From Notospermus geniculatus (taxonomy: Eukaryota > Nemertea > Pilidiophora > Heteronemertea > Lineidae): DNA of 64,000 bases. Of this stretch, positions 1-9,612 are shown piece by piece. The DNA is taken from positions 124,370-188,369 of the forward strand of contig NMRB01000236.1 of assembly GCA_002633025.1 (NCBI GenBank). Reading direction: 5' to 3'. The position numbers were made by a program, and so were the translations under genes. Within the stretch, counting starts at the first letter, position 1; each line of letters begins with the position of its first letter. The notes under the pieces were generated by a model. That model worked only from the letters and a program-made list of their open reading frames with translations. It was not told the origin of the DNA and ran no database searches.

Positions 1-392
1 ACTTTTGTCGAACTTTGACCTCTGTGACCTTGAAAAGTAGGTCAAATCAAAAACCCGTTATATATGTTATGTATCCTTATTAGCTACACCTATGATAAAA
101 ATTTGGAGATGATCTAGTCATTAGTTCAGGAGTTATTGCACTTTTTGTGTTTTTGGTTTCCGCCACCTGGTGGCCAAGCTGAGAGTCGGATCGGACCGAA
201 ACTTGGTGTCGTGGGTCATCTGACCTAGGGGTATATATGTACCAAGTTTCAGATCAATAGCTCCAGCGGTTACGAAACGTGCCCTGCTAACGGACAACGA
301 CGGACGACGACGACGACGGACGACGACGGACGACGACGGACGACGGACGCACAGCCATTGTATAAGCTCACCACGGTGAGCTAAAAATTAAA
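1..392. repeat. Dispersed non-coding repeat with GGACGACGAC simple repeat
   Basis: The stretch holds no credible reading frame. It ends in a run of GGACGACGAC-type units (about 293-350) followed by a short inverted motif around 'gctcaccacggtgagc' (about 366-381). Its style, with short direct phrases and a terminal simple repeat, is that of a dispersed non-autonomous element. I cannot name the family, and its left border lies outside the window. Confidence 0.5.
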
Positions 393-2334
393 AAAACTAA
401 AAATATGTTCAGTCGCTCCTGTAGTCGCAAGGCTAGTCGCCTAGAAAATCGCTCAAAAAATCGCTCGTGTGCGCCATGCTTTAGGGTTCAAAAGATCAGG
501 ATGGAAACATCAACTGACCCCTTGACCCTTCGACCCAACAGGAACAACACAAGGAGTCTTCATCAGCACAACCCCCTGGGGACAAGCGAGTTGATGCTGA
601 CCACAACAAAGGTATGAATGGCCAGTGCTAAAATGTACCATTCAGCTGCTGGACTTTGCAGCTCTGAGTGAAGTGATGGCAAGTTCACGGTTTCATTCCA
701 CTCAGATGCAGTTGACATTTTGGATTTGGACTCAGGAGTTGGAGACGGAGATGCAAAACCGTTCATTTAGTGTGTGAATTCCCGTTTCGCGGGTAAAGCC
801 GAAGGAAGAATTTTCGAGCCCTGGGACCAAGCATGAGATCACAGCTAAATATAGCCAACAAATTGGAATCGAATTGAAATAGATAATTTTCAACGAGCTC
901 AGACATGTTTCAATTGTTCCCTGCTGCCTGACAACCAAGTGGACAATTGTGGATCTGGGGATAAACAAAGGGAGTCCCAGTTCCCTCACTCAGCCGAAAG
1001 GCTATTTGATTTGGATAGGCTCAGCAGCGTACCAACTCTTGCACTCAGCAAACATGAAGCGAAAGTTGAATAGTAGGCGTAGGGTTGAAATAACTCCCCT
1101 CTGGTGTTACATTGGTTTTGCATTGCGATTTAGTCGGAACAAATGGAATTTTAACCAAGATAACTCAGTTGATGTGGCCTCCCACGCTTAGCCATGCAGC
1201 TAAAGTATGTCCTAACAAGACTTCAGTGCGGCAAATATCAAAGGCTGAAAAAAAAACCTCTCCTAAAAAACTTACATTTTATCATCATTACTGACATGAC
1301 TGCAGCACTCAAAAACCCTTAGACTACACAATCAATGAGAAAAATGCAAAAATTGATGTCCAGACATATCATGATTTTGAAACAGAACCAGTGGAGGCAG
1401 GTCATCCAACAACCATCCTCCCTTAGCAGCGCTTTGGTCTTGCACCTTTTCATACACTCCACACAAAGTTTGTGTGAGTGGATGAAGAGGACTACGAGTG
1501 AGGTAAAAACCCCTGCTGTGGGAGGATGCCAACAACCACCACTTCAAGAACTTACTTTTTGCACTTTTGACAAAATATTCAGTTGCAAGACTTGACAGAT
1601 GTGTGTAAAATGATTTCACAACATTGAGAAACAAGGAGATTATTGTCAATAAGGGGTTAAATGACATTCCCATTTCACGTGTTGCAACTAGGAACCAAAT
1701 CCAGCTGTTCCTTGTTCCATCAACAAAACACAATACCCCAATCTGACCAAAATTTATCACACTTTGTTGGGAATGTTTCCTCATCCAAAGATTGTGCAAT
1801 ACTGTTCAACATTATCATGACGAAAAAATAACTTCTTTCATCATCAAAGGAAATAACCACCGTGCAGGTAAGGCAACACACGTCAAAGATTGTGGTTCAC
1901 TTAGGAAGAGGAAGATCTTACGGAAAAAACCAGCACAAAAACATGTTCAAATTGAAATGCATCAAAAAGTATGCAGAGTAGGCTACTGGCTCCCATCACC
2001 ACACAGATTATAGACCGATATTTTTTTGTAAAACTAAAATATTGAATTTCATTTTTAGTGACCTTTGTCGAAAAATGTTTTGTTTGGCCTAAACCCTCAA
2101 GGGTGTGGGGGAGTGTGCGGAATGCAGGAGTGTGTGTTGAGTGTAACAAACCCGAGGGGTGTCTGGGCTTGCCCTGCCTAAAGTCAACATCAAGGATTAT
2201 CTATGCAAAGGGAGAAAAAGAGAACATTTTAATGGACTTGGGAAGTGAATCATAGGTCATCTGATCTGGTGGAGAAGTCACTTTGGGGGAGTAGGGGATA
2301 CAGTTAGGAGGAGACAGCTTCCAAATCAAAATGT
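393..2334. other. No gene seen
   Basis: Open frames here are short, on both strands, and none shows a conserved motif, signal peptide or plausible exon borders. I see no RNA gene. The stretch may be intron or intergenic DNA of a neighbouring gene. Confidence 0.5.
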
Positions 2335-2560
2335 TGGGCTGTCAGAGTGGCTCAGTTGAAACATCACCTCCTGACATGCCTGAGGTTCTGGGTTCGATCC
2401 CAAGTCAGGCATGTCAGAGCACCTTCAAGTGACAGAGAGTGAGTTTCTTTGACAGCGGAGGTTTTCTCTGGGCACTCCGGTTTCCTCCTGCTGCACTACT
2501 TTCAATTTGTCAAATGTTGTCCAAAAGTGATATGTAGGTAATATAAAATACTTTATTATT
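2335..2560 (+). repeat. tRNA-derived SINE
   Basis: The head looks like a decayed tRNA: an A-box-like 'gtggctcagttg' at about 2346 and a B-box 'ggttcgatcc' at about 2391, spaced as in pol III internal promoters. The body that follows is not tRNA-like and includes a 'ctccggtttcctcctgctgc' block seen in similar form elsewhere in this window. The cloverleaf does not close properly, so this is a SINE and not a functional tRNA. Confidence 0.6.
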
Positions 2561-2856
2561 TGGTACTCGGTTCTCAATTCAACATTTTTCAAAATTATGG
2601 GAAAATAAATTGTATGAAAAATAAATGTGTGGATTTTATGCACTTTATAAATAAATTATCTTTATCTCTTTATCTTTATAAATAAATAAATAATTTTTCT
2701 GTCTTGATACTCCTTTTATCGTTTTTTCAGTCACAACACATTTTTTGCAAATTTCACAGAATACAAAATCCCTTGGTTCCTGATGGACTTGACCATCATA
2801 CAATGAATAAAACAACACTTCAACACTTCATTTACTTTTAGACCACTCCCTCCAAA

Positions 2857-3150
2857 CTACGTGTATTTTTCCATCAGATAATGTAAGAGGCTGGGGATTT
2901 CCATTCCGTACTCCACATTTTTGAAAAAGGATAAGCAAGAACCCCGTGGCCCATTAATGCAAATAATAGGCATGACAACAATAGCAAGCCTTTCACCTGT
3001 GATTGCCCTAAAAAGAGATGAAAGATCAACACAATTGTTCTGAAAAAATTCATCCTTTTCAAAAATGCTTCGTTCCTTTGACCGAGGGAAACCTGCCCAG
3101 ACTTGTTGTAGGTAGCCTTTTGAATTCGGTTGGCAAATTATCATCCCCAC
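2857..3150 (-). CDS. Possible C-terminal exon, function unknown
   Basis: A 97-codon open frame on the minus strand ends at a TAG at 2857-2859. It lies about 360 bases downstream, in transcriptional sense, of the TNF-receptor-like exon at 3513-3852. The residues alternate hydrophobic strand-like segments (around 'ERLAIVVMPIICI') with helical stretches and end 'LLHYLMEKYT'. This loosely recalls the C-terminal part of a SEFIR or TIR fold, but no diagnostic motif is present and I do not assign one. A weak acceptor ('tatttcaag') precedes it. It could equally be a chance frame. Confidence 0.2.
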   Translation of the reverse strand: MGMIICQPNSKGYLQQVWAGFPRSKERSIFEKDEFFQNNCVDLSSLFRAITGERLAIVVMPIICINGPRGSCLSFFKNVEYGMEIPSLLHYLMEKYT

Positions 3151-3261
3151 TTGAAATACAAAAGGGACTGAGAAAAACTAGGTTCTTTTGAGGACAACGG
3201 CAAGGACAGGTTTGTTCATGTTGGGTGCCATGGTGTTGCATCATCTTTGCACTCTTGTGGA

Positions 3262-3440
3262 TTTATGTGGGGGGGGGGGGGAACCAGCCAGCCCCCCCCT
3301 CTTTTGGGGAAACTTACATATATTAATAAATGACCAGAAAATTATAATTATGAAATTTGGAAAGTATTCCTTTGCAATTGAACATGGATTTGTAATGGAA
3401 GGTTGGGTGAGCCCCCTCTTTCCTNGTATTTTGGGTTGAT
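3262..3440. repeat. G-rich short interspersed element
   Basis: A run of about a dozen G at 3270-3281 is followed by a 'gccccccc...cttttgggg' block. A related 'gagccccctcttt' block recurs at about 3410, next to an unresolved base at 3425. The composition resembles the element at 5986-6160. No reading frame is supported. Confidence 0.35.
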
Positions 3441-3512
3441 GGCTCTAAATGTAGGCCTACACATCCACCATTCCGTGCAGGTTTTTATGTAATATGAAAA
3501 TAAAAGAATTAC

Positions 3513-3852
3513 CTTCATTTTGACATCGGACTCCTTCACTGCCGGGCACACTTTCTTCATCATCATCACTAGGTCCAATATTGAATGTCGAAATAATGAA
3601 CGCTTCACATTTACTGTCCCTAAATCCACCACATGGTTGGGCAATCATATGATTGGGCGGGCAATTTGAACATTTTGTACACTTTCCATCTATTCCACCG
3701 CCTCCCTTGGTAGAAATTTTGAAAAATTCGCCTGGTTTGCATTTTGCAGGCTTTACTTCATTGGCATTGGAACATTCGACAAGCACCAGTGACAGCAGTA
3801 ATATTGGGAGGATTTCCATGGGGATTTTTCTTACATCCAAGGCTGACATCAT
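3513..3852 (-). CDS. TNF-receptor-like exon with signal peptide and one cysteine-rich domain
   Basis: The exon begins right after a pyrimidine-rich acceptor (ttttcctttcag) with ATGATG, and ends at a GTAATT donor. A second methionine, twelve residues in, starts a typical signal peptide (MEILPILLLSLVLVECSNAN). It is followed by a cysteine pattern that fits a TNFR/NGFR domain: C-x4-F, then C-x2-C-x2-C-x9-C-x7-C, with D three residues before the last cysteine. The spacing from the aromatic residue to the second cysteine is longer than usual because of a GGGG insert. An acidic DDDEE stretch and one more cysteine follow. The exon would encode the extracellular N-terminus of a membrane or secreted receptor. 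No transmembrane exon was found in the window, so the gene is incomplete. The fold assignment is good; the subfamily is unknown. Confidence 0.6.
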
Positions 3853-4284
3853 CTGAAAGGAAAATTTATGAGACTTACTAATACTGGTACCTGAAATATC
3901 CTCTGATAACCATGTAACCAGACTAAACATATTTTATGCTCTTTATACTCATAGGCCGCAGAGGCGGAGGATTAGCTTTCACATTTTCTTTGCTAAGACA
4001 TCATCATGGGCCACCATATTGGAAAGAGCAGGTCACCTTATTGACCACAGGCCCTTTGCCAGCCACAAGGTAGGTCTGGGCCTATTTGCTAATGCTAGGG
4101 AATTGCAGGCATCTCCGTTACTACAACCTGGTTGGTGTGTTGGTGGCTGGGCTGGCTGCTGCCCTAATATAAAGTTTTTCAGGGAGGCACAGACTGCAGA
4201 TCAGATCAATAATCTTATAGTTCATGGAATTGCCTACATTCTTTTTAGAGTGAGATGAATTTTAGCAAGGGCAGAATATGATCA

Positions 4285-4404
4285 GGGGCCTGTTTCATAA
4301 AGTGACTTAACATGTTTAAGCTAATGGCACCTAACTTTAATGCATTTTCCACTTGGTTAATTAAAGGTACCATTAGCTTAAAGTCACTTTATGAAACAGC
4401 CCCC
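4285..4404. repeat. Short palindromic (MITE-like) element
   Basis: The outer ends 'ggggcctgtttcataaagtg' (4285 onward) and 'cactttatgaaacagcccc' (ending 4404) are near-perfect inverted copies of each other around an AT-rich centre that is itself partly inverted. About 120 bases, no coding capacity. This is the form of a miniature inverted-repeat transposable element. Confidence 0.65.
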
Positions 4405-4996
4405 ATATTTGCTCGCTAACGATTCCTTGTATTATAATACGCCTATTAAGAGCCTTAACTTTAGCCTAATTTTGGCCTTATAAGGGATGCGTTAACCTAA
4501 ATTTTAATGACGGATCATCTGGAATAGGCTGATGAGGCGCAGGCGGCCTATAGAATAGGGTCTAGTAGCCTACATCAACATCTTTGTTCATATCATATCG
4601 TTGAAACTGAGTTTACAGTTAGGCCTAACACAACCAAATTATGAAAAAGACAATGAAGGATTAAACCACAACGAAATGAAAGTTCCCGACACGGCGGGAA
4701 TTTGCCATGCGCTGCTCGACACGACGGTAGTGCAATGGATGAATGAATGGAATGGCATGATGATGGATGGATGGCGATGGAGACCAGAAAGAAAATCGGA
4801 TAAATCGAGAAAAATGGGCAAAGAACTCACAAAACAAGTATTCCTTATAATCACGGATGAAGTTCGAATGTCGTTAACAGAAATCCAGAGCTGTTTATCC
4901 GTCAAATAACAGTGAATGAATGAAAAAGAAACGCACCGTACACGGCGTGCAGCTCGACAAGTTCTGGCACGTCAAAGCAACGAAGAATGCTTTCCG

Positions 4997-5032
4997 TGAC
5001 GTCACGCAGGTGCTCCAAAGATGCAAACCAAT
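4997..5032. promoter_or_regulatory. Palindromic CRE and CCAAT box
   Basis: A full TGACGTCA palindrome at 4997-5004 is followed by a CCAAT box at about 5028-5032 and a short CG-rich stretch. This combination is common in housekeeping promoters. It lies about 2.3 kb upstream of the first recognised FAM199X exon and could mark that gene's start, or a minus-strand promoter for the TNFR-like gene. The assignment to a gene is a guess. Confidence 0.3.
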
Positions 5033-5326
5033 CAGCGCGCGTATATTTTTAGAATACTGCAATCTCATTCATAACTTCCGAATGAATGGGATGATTAGCG
5101 TCGTGACTACTCTAGTGCTTGCGCCCTCAGTACCATAGTTGTTTGAGATCTTTGACATAACACTTGACTGTGGGGAAGGGGATCTTCTTGCGGATGATCG
5201 ATAGGTTGTGTGCATCATAGGATTAAAGTCGCCCATTGCAACTTTAAGTAACCAACCATTTCACGCGTATCGTAGTCAGAGTACTACTGCCGTTGTCGCA
5301 ATGCATACCTGGACCTGCCGCTTGCT

Positions 5327-5554
5327 AAAGCCCGTGTCACACTGTCCCGAAGTTGACACCCGATGGCCATACGAATTATGGAAACTTTTGGAAATCTTAC
5401 TGATAAATGCCAGCCTGAAGAAGACCCCGATTGGGGTCGAAAATTTGCAAGATTCTGGAAGTTGACTTTGGGGCCATCTTCACGCGAAATTCAAAATTCC
5501 ATATTCGTGTGGCCATCGGGTGTCTAATTTCGGGACAGTGTGACACGGGCTTAA
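5327..5554. repeat. Inverted-repeat element
   Basis: The end 'agcccgtgtcacactgtccc' near 5329 reappears inverted as 'gggacagtgtgacacgggct' ending near 5552. The complementarity continues inward through 'gacacccgatggccata'. The centre carries a 'gaccccgattggggtcgaaa' phrase that is shared, slightly changed, with the palindrome at 42076-42238. No coding capacity. Confidence 0.7.
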
Positions 5555-5558
5555 ACTA

Positions 5559-5779
5559 GCGGGTGATCCACTGTTGCGATTTTGGCTTGAGACGGGGTTG
5601 CGTTCCCTTGCGATTACCTTATATGGCAATCGGAAATCCTTATAAGGTAACCGCACGTGAACGCAACCCCGTCTCAAGCCAAAATCGCAACAGTGGATCA
5701 CCCGCTTAAAGCGGGTGATCCACTGTTGCGAGGGAACGCAACCCCGTCTCAAGCCGAAATCGCAACAGTGGATCACCCG
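5559..5779. repeat. Nested palindromic element
   Basis: The phrase 'gcgggtgatccactgttgcg' occurs twice on this strand (about 5559 and 5708), and its complement occurs twice (ending about 5706 and 5779). The arms extend through 'acggggttgcgttccc'. This gives a hairpin followed by a second, partial hairpin. It is a hairpin-type MITE, perhaps two insertions of the same family joined end to end. Confidence 0.7.
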
Positions 5780-5985
5780 TAAGCGAACGTGATAACCACT
5801 AGGCTATTAGGCTCTTTCCTTTGATGAAGGGCCTGGTCACGCGGTAACAGCGCGTTGAACTTCTCAAGTGATGAAACAAGTGTGTGGTTCCGATCGTCCT
5901 CTCTGGTCATCACAATAGGTTGGACCTTGGAGGAGGAGTAGGCCTAGTCTCATCACGTTGGTTCCAGATTCCGCAGCCAGCAGGC

Positions 5986-6160
5986 GCGGATCCAAGGGGG
6001 GGGGGCGCACCCGCCGCACGCCCCCCTTTCGGCCAAAAAATCTTTAAAATTGACCGTGAAATTCTGAAATTTGGAGCAAATCATTGAAATTCACCGCAGG
6101 TTTCAATGTATGATTCTAGCACAGTGCGCCCCCTCTTTCCCAAAATCCTGGATCCGTCCC
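5986..6160. repeat. Inverted-repeat element with GGATCC ends
   Basis: The left end reads 'ggatccaaggggg' followed by a long G run and 'gcgcac'; the right end holds 'gtgcgccccctcttt' and 'cctggatccgtcc', which is the inverse. The centre is AT-rich. Elements with these ends are widely dispersed in marine invertebrate genomes (general knowledge). No coding capacity. Confidence 0.55.
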
Positions 6161-7308
6161 TGGCCAGGGGAAGGTGAGGCATACCCCAGGGGCATACCTC
6201 ATAGGCCTACATGCACCTCCGAAATTCAAATACAGAGGTCCCGTGACCGCGCCAGGGATTGCGGGGGGAGGGGCGGGGACCAAGTGCACTGTCTGCCATG
6301 GTGGGAACAAACTAATCTTGACGCATGGACCAGACTTTCCCACACCCCACAGCNCCCCCCCCCCTTCACAAGAGGCCCACCTTCTTCCCCATGTTCCCGC
6401 CTTCCACTAACCCATAAATGGAGTGACCAATCAGCAATCACCTTTTCTATCTACGCATATTCTGATGACGTGGTCAACAGGTTTTTGTTCCACGTTGGAG
6501 TGAGTTTCACAAGATCGAAGCCAGCCTTTGCCTCCCAAATGACTCTGATGTGGTTGTAAACACAAAAACACATTATCATAGCCGTTCACAAGATTGACTT
6601 CAAGCATCAGAGGAAGTTTCAACGTAGACCTCACGGTCTTTTAGCCAAGAATGATTGCCGACACTGCGGTGTTCTCGTCCAGGTAACTCCCGGCTTTGCC
6701 ACACATTCCCGGATTTCCCCGGTTTGCCGTTGTGTCTGCGGCGGATTTGATACACTGTTTTCGTGGCAAAGTGTCTTTTCTACGACTGAATGTGTATATA
6801 ATCACGTTCTTATGTATTCCCCAAAGCTTATTTTGCATCACGTTTATCAATCGAATCGGTTTTTGCCACTCAGAATGATGTTTTAAACGAAACTTGGGGT
6901 GTTCTGTATATAGGTGGCAGCACTAGTCATGGTGAAGTCATGCCCTCTCAACGTGGTTGGCATTGATCCAAATTCCCATTGCATGCATATTTTCCTAGAT
7001 TGTGTATATCCTTTGTTCATTTTGAATTCTACGACTTTTTTTCAGTGCTGCAATGCAACCAAACATCTATTTGTCTTCACAGGCCTATATTTTATTATTG
7101 ATTCTCTGCCGCATTATATAAAATTATTGCCAGGTGATCTGAACTCCAACTGCAGCTGGTTCATTGTCTCATGGTCCAGCATGTGTGTCTAATCAGTTTG
7201 TATTGGTCTGTTATACCTTTACTGCCAGGGAAATAGGCTTTCCCTTCATACCCTAATTCATGTCATGTTTACATGTATATTTATCAAATAAAAAATTTTG
7301 TTTTCCAG
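6161..7308. other. No gene seen; likely upstream intron or flank of FAM199X
   Basis: I find no convincing exon. An untranslated or short first exon of the FAM199X gene probably lies here or further left, because the exon starting at 7309 has a good acceptor. A C-rich tract with one unresolved base sits near 6354. Confidence 0.4.
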
Positions 7309-9568
7309 TCCTTGGGGCTCGGACATGCTGTTCAACAAGGACCTCTTCATGTTCAACCAAACCACCGACACCAAGATGGACTCCTACAATTTTGATGTGG
7401 ATGTCCCAACTCTCGAGGCAGAATTGGAGAAGTATGTGGAATAAGCACAATATTAGCCACATCAAATTACCTTCTTTTATTATTATCTTGTAGAGTGCTG
7501 TAGCTTGGTTGGTTTGATTGCTATGGAATTGCTGACAATAATTCTTTGACATTTCCTGATAGAAGCACATTCTCAATTTCAGAATGAAGGCTTACAGTAA
7601 CAACAACCTAGACCTGCGGCATATGGATGACACCCTGAATAGTGCATCTTGTAGTGTTGCTGGTTCAGATTACAGCGATGAAGCATGCTTGGATTTTGAC
7701 GGTCATGTAACGGGTGGGTTATTCCCAGTTGCAGAGGACCAAGAATATCTAAGTTCATCTTTGAGTCATTTATTGGGAGGACCAATTGCAGGTAGGGTTA
7801 TATTTCCTCTTGAAATGTACGCAGTTTGAGTGATATCTGCCTGCCTAAAACTGATCTAAGAACCTTCACCTCTGCTTCCAGAAAATGGGTTATTGAATTG
7901 GACAGATGAAGGTGATGATGATGATGATGAAAGCTCTCCATCCACACAGTCAGTCTCCGACACGACTTCATCTCAAGAGGAGAAAATAGACATCGAAGTT
8001 GAAGACACAATCATTCCCAGTATACCAAGCTCCCCAACCTTATCCACCTCACCGTCTCCATCAACATCGAGATCACTCAAACGTAAACAGTGCTGTATAC
8101 TTGATGACACAAAGCTATGGTATGTGTATGAATGATGTGCCCCTTTGGGATATTCACCAAAGAAAGTGGTTAGAGTTTGCGTGAACCACTGACATTTGTC
8201 AGTTTATGGTGACAGTGCTACCTTTATCTCTTCAGCCGTTGGCGTTCAGTTCTTATGAGGCTGTGGGATTACAGCTGAAATGGTGCCTTCCCCTTATCAT
8301 GTTTTTTTCACATTTTAGGTGCGAGATGTGCGACGAAGAACAGATCACAACCGTGGAAGAGCTCAGTCAGATCATCAGCGTTGAATTGGGTTTGAGAGAA
8401 CAGTTGGACGTTATACGCATCATATTTCCTGAGGCGAATATCAGACCCAACGATACAGAGTTCGTTATTGGTAAATTTCTAAATGGAATGCTTTCTTTCC
8501 AATGCACTGCAAGTAGACGTGTTGGCATCTCAGTTGCTCTCATGTTTGGACTTTGTGCTAGAGGAATACACTCCTGAGAATGCATTACGTCATAGGTTGG
8601 GTAGTGCAGGTTATAGGGTGTGACATATGATGTATACAAGACAAATTGAACGGTATCAAGGTCTAATGTATTTTGAATCACTTTCTAAACGCACTGCAAG
8701 TAGACATGTTGGCATCTCAGTTGCAAGCATGTTTGGACTTTGTGCCAGAGGAATACACTCTTGAGAATGCATTACATCATACTTTGGGTAGTGCAGGTTA
8801 AAGGGTGTGACATTCGATATGCTAATCTGCTATGTGAAAAAACTTGAATGCACAGCAAGTTTACATGTTGATGCCTCTGTCACCTCCATGTTTATCGACT
8901 GTGCAAGAAGAAAATACACCATGTGAACGTGCTGCATCATTTATAGGGTTGTAGTACAAGTTATTGCGTGCGACATTTTGTAAAGCGCAACTGTGCCAAG
9001 TGAACGATAAAAATGCACTCTTCCCTACAATATTAACTCCTATTTTGCAGACCTAGATTACCTCGATGATGACAAATTACAGCAAGTACGCGATTACATT
9101 CGTCAGCATAAAAGATCAGTCGGAGGGTACAGCTTGACGTCATGTGATAATTGCAATGAAACAAACTCGCCAGTACAGAAGAAACACACAAAGGTATGAA
9201 GACTGCTGGTTATTCTTTCAGAACATGTGCTCAACCAAGGTTTAATTTTGAGGAGGCAGTTATTGCCAGTTTCACACAGAATTGAGGCGTTCGTGGGTTT
9301 CTCAGAGACTTATATTTGAACCTTTTCTGAGTTCGGCCCAGCAATTCGAACCCAGTATCAAAGTATTATTTTCATTCTTCAGAAACAAACCCGAGACAGA
9401 CGGTCTCAGCAGAAAGAACTCCGTCAACGACAGCGAAAAGAGTACCGCCAAAGAATGAAAGAACGTAGAAGTGGTCTGTTTGCACAGGAGGAGGTGTTGT
9501 CCCTAACAACGAAAACCTCTCGAGAAGACCTCGACCCAGATGAAAATGATATAGACATTCTAGGATAA
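7309..9568 (+). CDS. FAM199X: FAM199X family protein, 3' six exons
   Basis: Six exons fit splice consensus and phase: 7309-7431, 7583-7791, 7882-8119, 8319-8470, 9051-9193 and 9383-9568 (TAA). From the first ATG in the first exon (7325) the frame gives 344 residues; vertebrate FAM199X is about 390, so a little more N-terminus may lie upstream. Family hallmarks in order are a serine/acidic N-terminal part (ASCSVAGSDYSDE), 'IIPSIPSSP', a leucine-rich block 'LGLREQLDVIRII' with 'TEFVI' after it, 'DDKLQQVRDYI', and a basic helix of K/R/Q ending 'RMKERRSGLFAQEEVLSL'. These match the order and wording I remember for human FAM199X. The family's biochemical role is not established; the basic helical end suggests nucleic-acid or nuclear contacts, but that is inference. 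A candidate poly(A) signal follows at 9607. Confidence 0.85.
8501..8987. repeat. Three diverged tandem copies of a ~135-base unit in a FAM199X intron
   Basis: The phrase 'actgcaagtagac..gttggcatctcagttgc' followed by 'gaatacactc..gagaatgcatta' occurs at about 8501-8634 and 8688-8824, and in a more decayed form at 8848-8987. The unit spacing is about 160-190 bases. It starts only 30 bases after the donor of the exon ending at 8470. Confidence 0.65.
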
Positions 9569-9606
9569 GAATACTTCATTCTAGAATTATATGTCATTTA
9601 TAAGAA

Positions 9607-9612
9607 AATAAA
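9607..9612 (+). terminator. Poly(A) signal, FAM199X
   Basis: A canonical AATAAA lies 39 bases after the FAM199X stop codon. It is the first such hexamer downstream, so a short 3' UTR is plausible; later signals cannot be excluded. Confidence 0.5.

Larger units (their letters stand above)
3853..5326. other. No gene seen; contains one palindromic element and a CRE/CCAAT cluster
   Basis: Apart from the separately listed element at 4285-4404 and the regulatory motifs at 4997-5032, I see nothing with coding or RNA character. The longest open frames (for example 4601-4909 plus) lack family motifs. Confidence 0.45.

Noticed and set aside
2341-2420. Possible functional tRNA gene
   Set aside because: A and B boxes are present, but the acceptor and anticodon stems do not pair, and a SINE body follows.
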